DNA from: Mycolicibacterium moriokaense
GTDB lineage: Bacteria > Actinomycetota > Actinomycetes > Mycobacteriales > Mycobacteriaceae
Assembly: GCF_003347205.1 (NCBI RefSeq)
Contig: NZ_QQBJ01000009.1
Span: 124,001-188,000, forward strand
Direction of reading: 5' to 3'
Length of the DNA stretch: 64,000 nucleotides
In this document: in pieces, positions 36,138-44,633 of the stretch
How positions within the stretch are numbered: the first letter of the stretch is position 1
How the letters are laid out: each line of letters opens with the position of its first letter
Notes under the pieces: generated by a model
The model's input: the letters and a program-made list of their open reading frames with translations, nothing else
The model's database searches: none
Told to the model about the DNA's origin: nothing
Made by a program: the position numbers and the translations under genes

Positions 36138-37163
36138 ATGAATTTCAAATGCGTAGTTACTGCCGTCGTCGTCGTTAATACTGCGCTATCTGCCGAGCTT
36201 GCGCGGCAGGATTTAGGGGAGCGCCGAATTTCGCCAAGTTCCGTCGCTTTGATACTTCTCCGTGACATAAGCGAGCCTTGGATGGAAGAGTGCTGCATCG
36301 TATTGCGATATCCAGGTCAACCGGCGCATGGAATTTTTGAGCAATGGAGATTCTCTGGTTTCTATTACCGCGCTAGATGTCTCTTAAGATACCTTGAGAG
36401 GCATACGGATCTTCGCGAAATCTATCTTGTCAACAATGACAACTTGGTATCAACACACTTGATATCTATAGCCGAACGCCGTCCCATGGTTAACGTTTCC
36501 GTCGTCGTGGAAGGGACAATGAACTTCCAGGAGATAGGCATTGCAAATCGCGCGGCATGGAGGTGGCGGGTGAAGCCCATGATCGCGCGGATGATCGGTT
36601 TTCGATACCGAGAACCACGGGGTCATCTTTCGGGTGCATTTGAACCGCGAGTGACTCGAGTTGTTAGCTTTGCGGTGGAGGGGCTCAAAGCACCGCCAGA
36701 CAAAATTGTCTTACGGCAACTCCCAGTAGTTCGGCCGCTTCAGCAAAGCGATCCGCGGGTGGCCCTCGTCATGTTGACCAACTGGGAGACTTGTTTTGAA
36801 CCTGCGATAGACGAACTGTTTGTTCAATCATTCGTGCGGTGGGTCGAGGGCTCGGGCTATCGGAAAATTCAGGTGAAGAAACACCCGCGGTGGCCAGGCG
36901 GAAGAATGGAGACGCTGTTGAAAGCATGCGAAGAGGTCGGCACTGGCCTGACGGCAGAAGAGATGGTCACCAATCTCGAGGCCGGAACCATCATCGGCAC
37001 AGGCAGCACCGCCCTTGTCTCATTAAAACTCATCAGACCCGACTTGAATTGCATCGACTACGGCTCGGACTTCTATTGCGAACATGCTTATCACGGGGAC
37101 AAAAGTGTGAAAACGCTGCTATCGGCGTCGGGAGTAGTCCTCGTTCAGATGGCTGAACCCTAG
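36138..37163 (+). CDS. Sialyltransferase-like GT-B protein, putative ulosonate transferase
   Basis: Predicted 341 aa from an ATG at 36138 (MNFKCVVTAV); the frame opens earlier. I do not recognise it by overall similarity. It carries three short motifs known from bacterial sialyl- and polysialyltransferases of GT38 and GT52: an acidic-Gly motif (VVVEGTMNF, Glu125-Gly126), the HP motif (VKKHPRWPGG, His249-Pro250) and a Ser/Thr motif (IGTGSTALV, around 290). In those enzymes they form the catalytic acid/base and bind CMP. With a CMP-ulosonate synthetase in the same operon, it is the best candidate for the enzyme that transfers the ulosonic acid. Low G+C like its upstream neighbours. Confidence 0.6.
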   Translation: MNFKCVVTAVVVVNTALSAELARQDLGERRISPSSVALILLRDISEPWMEECCIVLRYPGQPAHGIFEQWRFSGFYYRARCLLRYLERHTDLREIYLVNNDNLVSTHLISIAERRPMVNVSVVVEGTMNFQEIGIANRAAWRWRVKPMIARMIGFRYREPRGHLSGAFEPRVTRVVSFAVEGLKAPPDKIVLRQLPVVRPLQQSDPRVALVMLTNWETCFEPAIDELFVQSFVRWVEGSGYRKIQVKKHPRWPGGRMETLLKACEEVGTGLTAEEMVTNLEAGTIIGTGSTALVSLKLIRPDLNCIDYGSDFYCEHAYHGDKSVKTLLSASGVVLVQMAEP

Positions 37164-37249
37164 CCGCGCGGTCGAAGACGTTGAAGCGGAAACATGCTCT
37201 ATGTGAGTCGACAAGAGTCGGGGCTATCGAGGGAGCGCATCGCGGCAAG

Positions 37250-38500
37250 ATGGCGCAGTCTTTCCGAAGCACGGTCGTGAACCTACTTGCGGCTCTGGCC
37301 CTGCGCGGTATCGCGCTAGGCGGTCGGTTTGTCTTCGTAATCCTCGCAACGAAATACATGCTGCCAGCAGACTTCGGCCGTTTCGGCCTGCTGGCCGGCC
37401 TTACGTTAATCATCCCCCTCGTGGTCGGCCTGGAGGCCTATCAGATATTGCTCCGCCGGATTCTGCAGGAGCCCGAGCAAGCACCCAGGACCCGCCGGGC
37501 CTACTCGACATTTGTGCTCCTCGGATCGCTGGTGTCAGGAACGACCGGCGCTTTGACACTTGCCTGCTTCGGATGGTCCGCCACCGAGATCGGCCTCGGC
37601 GCCGTGGTCCTGATCTTTGAGCACATTGGAATGGAAACGAACCGCAACCTCGTCAATGAGGGGTGGCCTGCACTGTCTGTAATGAGCGTAGCGCTACGCA
37701 CCGGCGCGTGGGGCGTGGTGCTGCCGGCGCTTTTTTTCGTCGGCCTGATTTCGGCACCATGGAGTTTCGAGACCGTGCTCAGCTTCTGGATCTCAGGCTC
37801 TATTGCAGCGGTGCTCGCGGGTGTGCCGATATGGCGTTTGTTCCGCCCCTATGGCCGCGAGCTCGACGTGCGGCGCAACGTCCGCCAGCTCAAGCAGTTG
37901 GCTACGCGCAGCCGGAAATGGATTGTTTTCGCCGCCAGTACGCGAGTGATCGAAACGGGAGGGCGATTCGTCTGCGCGTGGATGATTTCCGAGGCGGCGG
38001 CTGGCCGGTTCACTTTCGTTTCGATGCTGGCGTCGCTTAGCTATATTGTGCAGCAAGGCGTGGTCGAACCGTTTTACTATCCGCGGCTGACCGCGCTCGA
38101 TGCCACTGAGGGTACCTACCGTGAGTTCCGCCGCATAAATCTAATAGTGATAGTCGGCGCCACCTCATGCTCGGTGCTAGGTCTGGCCGCGAGCGCCTGG
38201 CTCAATGGTGAGCTCCCGCCGGGGTCGGAACTTGTGAGCTTTGGTTTCTTGTGCATTGCCTTCGCTTGCCTCACGCTTACGCGGCCCGCACACTACCGGC
38301 TGTACCAGTGGCATAAGGACGAAGCAATTATGACGACCGGCATTTCGGGATGCCTGGCGATGATAATCTCGTCAATCTTGGCGACAGCGTTATGGGGTAT
38401 CACTGGGGCCGCCGCTGGCGTGATGTTGGGCACATTGGTACTGCTAATCTTAAAAGGACGCGCCGCCAGAGAGCTTCTGCCAAGTCGAAACGCGGAATGA
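37250..38500 (+). CDS. Wzx-like polysaccharide flippase
   Basis: Predicted 416 aa from MAQSFRSTVVNLL at 37250 with a GAGGGAG about 12 bases upstream; an ATG at 37181 is the alternative. It has about 12 transmembrane segments with the MOP-family start LRGIALGGRFVFVILATKYMLPADFGRFGL and alternating hydrophobic helices to the end. It should move the lipid-linked unit across the membrane. It belongs to a different branch from the MurJ-like protein of block A. Last gene of the rightward block B operon; it converges on the methyltransferase at 38554. Confidence 0.8.
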   Translation: MAQSFRSTVVNLLAALALRGIALGGRFVFVILATKYMLPADFGRFGLLAGLTLIIPLVVGLEAYQILLRRILQEPEQAPRTRRAYSTFVLLGSLVSGTTGALTLACFGWSATEIGLGAVVLIFEHIGMETNRNLVNEGWPALSVMSVALRTGAWGVVLPALFFVGLISAPWSFETVLSFWISGSIAAVLAGVPIWRLFRPYGRELDVRRNVRQLKQLATRSRKWIVFAASTRVIETGGRFVCAWMISEAAAGRFTFVSMLASLSYIVQQGVVEPFYYPRLTALDATEGTYREFRRINLIVIVGATSCSVLGLAASAWLNGELPPGSELVSFGFLCIAFACLTLTRPAHYRLYQWHKDEAIMTTGISGCLAMIISSILATALWGITGAAAGVMLGTLVLLILKGRAARELLPSRNAE

Positions 38501-38553
38501 CAAAAGATATACGGGACGCGGTCGGTTCAATGGTCGGATAATAATATGACCGT

Positions 38554-39252
38554 CTAGGACGAAACCTGCTGCTTAAGTGAAAATATACCGATGAACCAAT
38601 TATCGTTCACCAATGCAAACCTATCCTCGTACCATATGTGCCTGTCCAAAACGAAATGTTGCGAAAAATGGTCGATCAAAGCCAGATGGTTGGGAATGAC
38701 TTCTTTTCCGATAAACTCTTTGCTCAGTGGGGGAAAGTTCTGGACAACAAGCAGTCTGTCGCCACTCACCATCGAACTTTTGATATTGTGAATGACATCC
38801 GCGAGCTTTGGATACACGTGCCACAACGTGCCTCGAATCATGAATAATCTCGCGGCTGACAGCTCGTTGTCTCGCGCTTGCGAACTCTCGTTCGCAGATT
38901 TTTCGATCAGGTTCAGCACTTTAAAGCTGCTGTTCGGAAAAAATTCTCCGGCCTTCTTGCACGCCGTTTCGGAAATGTCATAGCCGTAGGTGGTTCCGCC
39001 TGGGACTAGAGCCTCTTCGGCAATCAAATTTAGGTAGTGTCCCGTTCCGCAACCCAAATCATGGATCTCATCGAATTGACCTATGTCCCGAATCATCTCT
39101 TTAGTCAGGCGCACATCTATCCAGTTCGCCTGTTCATCTTGGTGCCAAGGCAGGATCGCGCTGTTGCGATATATCTCTTCGTACTCACCCATCTGCTTTC
39201 CGTCTGGAGACGGAAAGTAGATGTAATCATGGTAGTCGGTTGACTTGTTCAT
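38554..39252 (-). CDS. Class I SAM-dependent methyltransferase
   Basis: Predicted 232 aa from MNKSTDYHDYIYF at 39252. The SAM-binding loop is EIHDLGCGTGHYLNLI near residue 70, followed by YGYDISETACKKA; the C-terminal half has the usual strand pattern (DRLLVVQNFPP). The gene is A/T-rich relative to the flanks. It probably methylates a sugar of the block B glycan. Transcribed leftward, alone or after the Wzy gene 610 bases upstream. Confidence 0.8.
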   Translation of the reverse strand: MNKSTDYHDYIYFPSPDGKQMGEYEEIYRNSAILPWHQDEQANWIDVRLTKEMIRDIGQFDEIHDLGCGTGHYLNLIAEEALVPGGTTYGYDISETACKKAGEFFPNSSFKVLNLIEKSANESSQARDNELSAARLFMIRGTLWHVYPKLADVIHNIKSSMVSGDRLLVVQNFPPLSKEFIGKEVIPNHLALIDHFSQHFVLDRHIWYEDRFALVNDNWFIGIFSLKQQVSS

Positions 39253-39862
39253 GAGAGCGATCCCTTTGACGTAGAAGCCGGGCACACAAGCACAGCATAT
39301 GCGGCCCCATCCGACTCTGCCCGTCTGAAGCGCTTCGCAAAGAGAATCAACCCCTTCTTTGCCGTGCGTCTGACATCAAACGTCGGCCATCAGTGCCAGC
39401 GCAGCGCTGAACAGCGACTGCCCACCTATGGTAGCCCGAAGATGGCGTGCACGGCAGTCTTTGCCAGAACCGGCCGACCCCGTCTAATTGGCCGGAGGAC
39501 CACTGCAAGCTAACACGTCGACTCCAAACGTCTCATAAGCGCCCGCTCCTCGCCTGGCGACTCCGCTTGTACTGCCAAACGAGCTGGTAAGAGATTACTT
39601 GCAGCCTTGGGTGGCCTTCTGGAGTTCAGTTAGCAAGTATAAATATCCTAGACAGACGCACTGCTCTTGCGCCGACACGGCCGAGCGCCCGAGTTCGGCG
39701 ACGACTTCTGGGTCCAAACGCAGGCTTGGCCACGACCTTTTGTGGCGGCACCATCCGGGGCCAGCCGATCCCTTAAATGCACGTCATAAGGGTTTCTTCG
39801 GGTCGAACACGCGCAAACAGCACCTCGACAACAGGCTTAGCCGCCGAGTTCGCAATGCGCAG
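39253..39862. other. Intergenic region without a supported gene
   Basis: About 610 bases between two leftward genes. The rightward frame at 39599-39985 overlaps the Wzy 3' end and has no domain or ribosome site. I see nothing functional apart from presumed promoter sequence for the methyltransferase; it may be the scar of a lost gene. Confidence 0.5.
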
Positions 39863-41128
39863 CTAGTCGGGACTTCGCGGTTGCGCGGACGCGTTCATCG
39901 CAGCGAATGTTGGGTTAGCCCCACTTGCCAGCATGAAACAACCCCAGACTATCGCGATCGACGACCACATGCGGATCCCTTCTAGAGCACCGTCAAGCAT
40001 GAAAAATAGCAATACCACCGATAACGCTACAGCCGTCCCAACACCGAATCCCTTCGCCCATTGCGCGATCAAATAGTAGAACGCCACCGCGCCAACGATC
40101 CCGAAGAACATTACCGAGTTCGCGAGCGCATTGTTGAAGTAGCCTAAGTACTCGTCATACAAAGTATTTAAGGACGGGTAGAAACGCGCGAACGCGGTTT
40201 GCATCTGCTCCCATAGCGCTTCTTTTGCTCCTACGCCCACACCGAAAATTGGGTACTGGTCGACGGTCAATTGTGCGACTATAAAAGGTCCAGGGTATCT
40301 AGCATAGAAGCTGAAGTCCTCACCACTCAATATCGATGCGAGCCGTGTCGAGAAAACGCCTGTCGCCGCGACGACAGCAGCCCCCATGAGCGGGATGGCT
40401 ACCACCCCATTTAATCTTCGTCCGGTCCCAACTCGATCGAGCGACCACGCCAACGGAAGCGTAAGAAGTACAAACGGACTGCGCAGAAACAGGGTCAAAA
40501 TAACGGTGCACGCGAGTAGTGCCGTTAACCGGCGGCCCGAAGACAGCAGATACCAGCCAGTCCCAAATGCGACAAACGCTTTGGAGATGTGCGATGGCTC
40601 TTGTGTGAACAACTTGGGTCGCACCAATCCGTATTCGGCTAGATCACGCGCATCGTCGCCGTAGATGAATCGCCCACCATATACAGTCTGCCGAAACGCG
40701 TCACTAAACTCGCGAATTGGAGTGACCTCAGTCTCCAGTACCACTCCGATGGTGAGAAACAGCATCCAGATTAATAGAGATTTTCGGACCGCCTCCCGAT
40801 AACTTAGATTGCACAGAAGGACATGTGCACACGCTAGTGCGGCGATTATCTGAACATATGATGGTAGCCGGTACCCTAGCATTTCTGTTCCGCTTCCACC
40901 TAGTAGCAGAGAAGCGGTGAGAAGTACGACCAACCATCCAAGCGTCGCTACGTTGTGTAAGTGTTTGCAAAGGAGAATAGCGCCCGTCAAGCCCAGCACG
41001 CCCGGCGCCACAAAACCGGCCACGTTGATTGAGATGTTCGTGTAAATTGCCGCCAGGTACAGGTTTAGTCCGACAACAAACGATAGTGGGGCGTCACGCA
41101 GGATCTCGGTCCGCGGCATGTCCACCAT
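39863..41128 (-). CDS. Wzy-like polysaccharide polymerase
   Basis: Predicted 421 aa polytopic membrane protein with about 10-11 hydrophobic segments and a large loop between residues 130 and 185 containing VYGGRFIYGDDARDLAEYG and KLFTQEPSHISKAF. The E-P-S-H region is common in polymerases of the O-antigen polymerase group. Together with the flippase at 37250 and the kinase at 44634 it completes a second Wzx/Wzy pathway. Start is the ATG at 41128. Confidence 0.72.
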   Translation of the reverse strand: MVDMPRTEILRDAPLSFVVGLNLYLAAIYTNISINVAGFVAPGVLGLTGAILLCKHLHNVATLGWLVVLLTASLLLGGSGTEMLGYRLPSYVQIIAALACAHVLLCNLSYREAVRKSLLIWMLFLTIGVVLETEVTPIREFSDAFRQTVYGGRFIYGDDARDLAEYGLVRPKLFTQEPSHISKAFVAFGTGWYLLSSGRRLTALLACTVILTLFLRSPFVLLTLPLAWSLDRVGTGRRLNGVVAIPLMGAAVVAATGVFSTRLASILSGEDFSFYARYPGPFIVAQLTVDQYPIFGVGVGAKEALWEQMQTAFARFYPSLNTLYDEYLGYFNNALANSVMFFGIVGAVAFYYLIAQWAKGFGVGTAVALSVVLLFFMLDGALEGIRMWSSIAIVWGCFMLASGANPTFAAMNASAQPRSPD

Positions 41129-41455
41129 GTGGGTGAAAATACCGCGATCACACTCCCGGAGGGTGCCGTTATGTTCATTTACGAGGACCCCACGGCCTCA
41201 TTCGCAAACGTGACAGGTCAACCCATCGTGTCGCCTTACCGTGCCGGGGCGCTTCTGATGGTCAATGCCCCGCCGCAATGTTTGAGCGTAGCGCGACACG
41301 TCGTCCGTGGATCTCGCGCTCAGTCTCGAGAGTCAAGGGATATGTCTATCGACCGCCTCAGCGATGCAAGCGGCGAGTGCCGTCGGCGCAGACCTTACTA
41401 GGGTTAGCTGTAGACACGCGTACTTTGCAGAGGAAGTGACCACGCAGGGAATCTG
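41129..41455. other. Intergenic region between divergent genes
   Basis: About 330 bases between the leftward polymerase and the rightward dioxygenase. The 90-aa frame at 41129-41401 has no domain or ribosome site and is not counted as a gene. The region should contain both promoters; no clear operator was seen. Confidence 0.5.
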
Positions 41456-42325
41456 ATGACACCAATTACGGCAAACGACCTCTACTTCTTTTCGCGACGA
41501 AGCATGGTGGATCTTGCGGTTGGTTATCGCGATGCATTTCGCGCGGCGACACCCTTCCCGCATGTCGTGATCGACGACTTCCTTCCGTCAGAGGTTGCAG
41601 AACGGATCGGTAACGAATTCCCCGGTGCCCAAGACATCGACTGGCACTTCGAAGGACCGGGCGACAGCAAACACACGGGCGACCGTAACATAGAAAAACT
41701 AACTACCAGTGATGAGGAGATGTTTCCCGCTTACATTCGGCACATGATGTGCCAAATGCAGTCGGGTATCTTTTGCCGCTTCCTGGATGACCTAACCGGA
41801 TACCCGCATCTGGCTCCGGACCCCGACCACGTCGGGTGTGGATTACATTCCACTGGAAACGGTGGGAGGCTGATGTTGCACCTCGACGCCTCGCGCCATC
41901 CAGATCCGGGTCTGCACCAGCTAATTAATTGCATCTACTACTGCTCTCCCGACTGGCAACCTGAGTGGGGCGGCGAACTGGAACTCTGGAACGCAGACGC
42001 TACGGAATGCGTCAAGACTGTTGCGCCATTGTTTAATCGACTGGTCGTCTTCTATACCGGCGGCCAAAGCTGGCATGGGCATCCTCAACCGGTAGTCGCC
42101 CCACCCCGACGACGCCGCAACTCGCTCGCGCTCTACTTCTACACCACGGACATGTCGTTCTCGAATATCGACCACACAAAGTACGTCCAGTGGAAAGCGG
42201 TAACCGAGTATGACAAGAAAGCGCCAATTCACTACGCGAAAGCGGCCGTTCGGCGGCTGCCGACGCCGATGGTTAACAAATTAGCGACGTTTGCAAGGAA
42301 GTCGGGGCTGAACCTAAAAGATTAA
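41456..42325 (+). CDS. 2-oxoglutarate/Fe(II)-dependent oxygenase
   Basis: Predicted 289 aa. It resembles prolyl-4-hydroxylase-type 2OG oxygenases: PFPHVVIDDFLPSEVAERI at the N-terminus, the iron facial triad as H-X-D in LMLHLDASRH plus the distal His in GQSWHGHPQPV, and the oxoglutarate-binding Arg in RRRRNSLALYFY. Homologues next to polysaccharide genes may hydroxylate sugars, lipids or amino-acid substituents. It is the only rightward gene in the 38.5-46 kb part, with convergent FkbM downstream. Confidence 0.82.
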   Translation: MTPITANDLYFFSRRSMVDLAVGYRDAFRAATPFPHVVIDDFLPSEVAERIGNEFPGAQDIDWHFEGPGDSKHTGDRNIEKLTTSDEEMFPAYIRHMMCQMQSGIFCRFLDDLTGYPHLAPDPDHVGCGLHSTGNGGRLMLHLDASRHPDPGLHQLINCIYYCSPDWQPEWGGELELWNADATECVKTVAPLFNRLVVFYTGGQSWHGHPQPVVAPPRRRRNSLALYFYTTDMSFSNIDHTKYVQWKAVTEYDKKAPIHYAKAAVRRLPTPMVNKLATFARKSGLNLKD

Positions 42326-42517
42326 CCGACTGCAGGCGGTCAACAACGCCCCTCACGTCCAAGGCGAACGAAGCTAGGAAGCCCTTCGACCTTGCGTGGC
42401 CTGTGAGCTAGCCATAGGTATGGCTGATGATCGTCGTCGACGGACTCGGATCCGCGGTCCCGGTCACATGCGACTCAGTCTGGTTGAGCGGGGAGCGGTA
42501 GGCCATCTGACATCGAG

Positions 42518-43489
42518 TCAATTAGACCTGCCATATGGGCCAGGGCGCGCCCAGACGTCGGTTTCGCCGCGGACGTCCACCCGTCTCAGGCCAGCATGCT
42601 CAAGGACCGAGGTGCATAGTCCGACCTGGTGCGCGCTGAGAATGCGAGTATGTAACTCCAAGATCACCAACTTCATGTCAGCCAGCCGAGCCGCGTTCTC
42701 CGTGAAAAAGTCAAATTCCCCGCCTTCGATATCCATAATAAGCGTATCGAATCTCATCGCGTGTCGCTCTTCCAATGATTCAAGCGTTTGCGACTCGACT
42801 TTGATGCTTTTCCCGATAGCCGAATCCTTGCGATTGGCCGTCATAATGCCTCCGATATAGAACTCTGCCTCAGGAGCGCGCGAAACGATGCAGTTCTCGA
42901 TCTGATACAGACAGCCGTTTGCGTCGCGATTTTCCCGCAGCAGGGGAATTAGCGTGGGATTGGCTTCGATGACGAGGTGCCTTTCCGGGCTCTCAAGAAG
43001 CTGGTTCACAACGCAGGAAACAACCCCGATGCAACCACCTAGCTCCAGCACCGAAGAATCGGGTTGTATCCATTTCTGTGCCAGTGCGCGCTCTGGTGCT
43101 TCATAGATATCGAAATAGAGCCGTGAGCGATAGCTTCGCGGGAACTGCTCCGGCGCAATCCGAAATGCCATTCCCTCGGTCGAATAAAGGCCTCCCCTGA
43201 GATCAAATAGCAGGCCGTGTACGTAGCTGCGATCCTTGCGCACGCGCACGAGGTCGAAAGCTCTCCAAACCGCACGAAAACTCCTGAGTAGAACGGGACT
43301 TCGCTTCACCAGCTCGGTGCCACGCACCCACTGCTGTATCGACCCTAAGCTGAAGCGTCGCCGCCGCACTGCTGACGGGCCGCTCAGCGTCTGGGAGTTG
43401 CACGCACGACGGGCGTCGACCGCGGATCTAGCGCGGCTAGCTGGGACCGAATACCGGTCAATGCCCCTTCGGTACCGCATTGCTAACAC
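42518..43489 (-). CDS. FkbM family methyltransferase
   Basis: Predicted 323 aa from a GTG at 43489, overlapping the stop of the PhyH-like gene by 7 bases; an ATG 3 codons later is also possible. The SAM motif is degenerate but recognisable (SSVLELGGCIGVVSCV), followed by HLVIEANPTL and the FkbM signature LIMDIEGGEFDFFT. About 100 N-terminal residues are an extension of unknown function. It probably O-methylates the block B glycan. Confidence 0.78.
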   Translation of the reverse strand: MLAMRYRRGIDRYSVPASRARSAVDARRACNSQTLSGPSAVRRRRFSLGSIQQWVRGTELVKRSPVLLRSFRAVWRAFDLVRVRKDRSYVHGLLFDLRGGLYSTEGMAFRIAPEQFPRSYRSRLYFDIYEAPERALAQKWIQPDSSVLELGGCIGVVSCVVNQLLESPERHLVIEANPTLIPLLRENRDANGCLYQIENCIVSRAPEAEFYIGGIMTANRKDSAIGKSIKVESQTLESLEERHAMRFDTLIMDIEGGEFDFFTENAARLADMKLVILELHTRILSAHQVGLCTSVLEHAGLRRVDVRGETDVWARPGPYGRSN

Positions 43490-44436
43490 GCTTCGTCCCG
43501 AGTCCGCACGGCATCGGAGAGCTGCACGCCTTCGCGCTCCAGCGCATCTTTCAACTGGGAAGGCAGGCCGGCCGAACCAATTGTTGCGCCCTCGCGGGCC
43601 TGCCGACTCATGTTCGACCTGGCGAAGTCATAGGTGAACGAGTTGGCGGCGCCGAAGGTGAAGAACAGTGAAAGCCGATCGCGCCGGCCGATCAGCTTCG
43701 AGTAGAGCGCCTTTATGCGCGAAACCCACACCGGGTCCTCGCGGTCACGTTCTCCGCGGTTGAGCGCAAGGCTAACGCCCTTGAGACCCTTCTCGACAGG
43801 ATCAGGCAGTTGACCGGTGTGGGTGATCCGCACGTCGAAAACCACAATGTCGCCCGTTCGGCTCTGCACTCTGACCTTATTGCCGGCTCTGAGGACGGTT
43901 TCGCGATGCGAACCGAGGCGTGCGGTAAAGCCATCCCGCCGACCGCTGTCCTGGAGGTAGATCGCCACCTTGAACACGCGGCAATCAGCCGAGGTCATGT
44001 ATGGTCCGGTAAAATAGCCGCCGGGCACATTCTCCCCGCTGTCCTTGTGCCAGCCCGAGAGCATGTTCATGTGGATGTCGCAGTGCCCGGTAAAAATCAC
44101 ATTCGTCTCGCCGAGCACCTGCTTGACTACCGCCAGGATCCGCGGGTGCGCGAAAATAAACGATAGGTCAGGCACCATTTCAGCCGCGTTGGGCTGTGTC
44201 TTGCCGAGGCTGAAGCGGAGGCCGCCCATGGTGAGGTGCCTTACCAAAATGTCCCGCAGCTCGCCGATCTCGGCCTGAGACAGGGCGTTTCGGACGACGA
44301 AGATGCCGTCTTCGTCGAGTGCTTGGCGCATTTCCTTAGCTCGTCCGAGTTCGCCGGACCCATCGAATTCGCGAAGCTTTCGCATGTCAGGAAATTGTTG
44401 CTGACATGACTGTTCCACTTGAAGTAGCTGTTTCAT
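43483..44436 (-). CDS. Phytanoyl-CoA dioxygenase (PhyH) family protein
   Basis: Predicted 317 aa non-heme iron oxygenase. The iron ligands appear as H-X-D in LSGWHKDSGENVPGG and a distal His in DVRITHTGQLPD, with the oxoglutarate-binding Arg nearby; the start DEDGIFVVRNALSQ fits PhyH. Bacterial PhyH proteins hydroxylate diverse small molecules, so the substrate here (sugar, acyl group or lipid) is unknown. It lies between the BY-kinase and FkbM genes in a leftward set. Confidence 0.82.
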   Translation of the reverse strand: MKQLLQVEQSCQQQFPDMRKLREFDGSGELGRAKEMRQALDEDGIFVVRNALSQAEIGELRDILVRHLTMGGLRFSLGKTQPNAAEMVPDLSFIFAHPRILAVVKQVLGETNVIFTGHCDIHMNMLSGWHKDSGENVPGGYFTGPYMTSADCRVFKVAIYLQDSGRRDGFTARLGSHRETVLRAGNKVRVQSRTGDIVVFDVRITHTGQLPDPVEKGLKGVSLALNRGERDREDPVWVSRIKALYSKLIGRRDRLSLFFTFGAANSFTYDFARSNMSRQAREGATIGSAGLPSQLKDALEREGVQLSDAVRTRDEAC

Positions 44437-44633
44437 TTTACTCTCCGGTTCAATTTGAATCCATGCCTTTTGAGCGCGGTCAGGTTTTAGTATCGAACGC
44501 TAGAAAATGCTTCGTAACGTCGCGTCGGATATATTCGCCGGACCTAGATATCAAAGTGCTGCCCGAAATCTACTTAAGACCGGGTTTCTCGCGCTCGTGC
44601 GGCCTGCGCTTTGGACGGGGAGAAACAACACCG

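Noticed and set aside
39599-39985. 128-aa plus-strand frame overlapping the Wzy 3' end
   Set aside because: Basic, low-complexity sequence antisense to a better-supported membrane protein gene.
41129-41401. 90-aa frame immediately beside the polymerase start
   Set aside because: It begins inside the promoter region of a divergent gene and has no ribosome site or similarity.
42410-42425. Small inverted repeat AGCCAT-AGGT-ATGGCT as a terminator between convergent genes
   Set aside because: The stem is only 6 bp and has no T-tract, so it is too weak to call.
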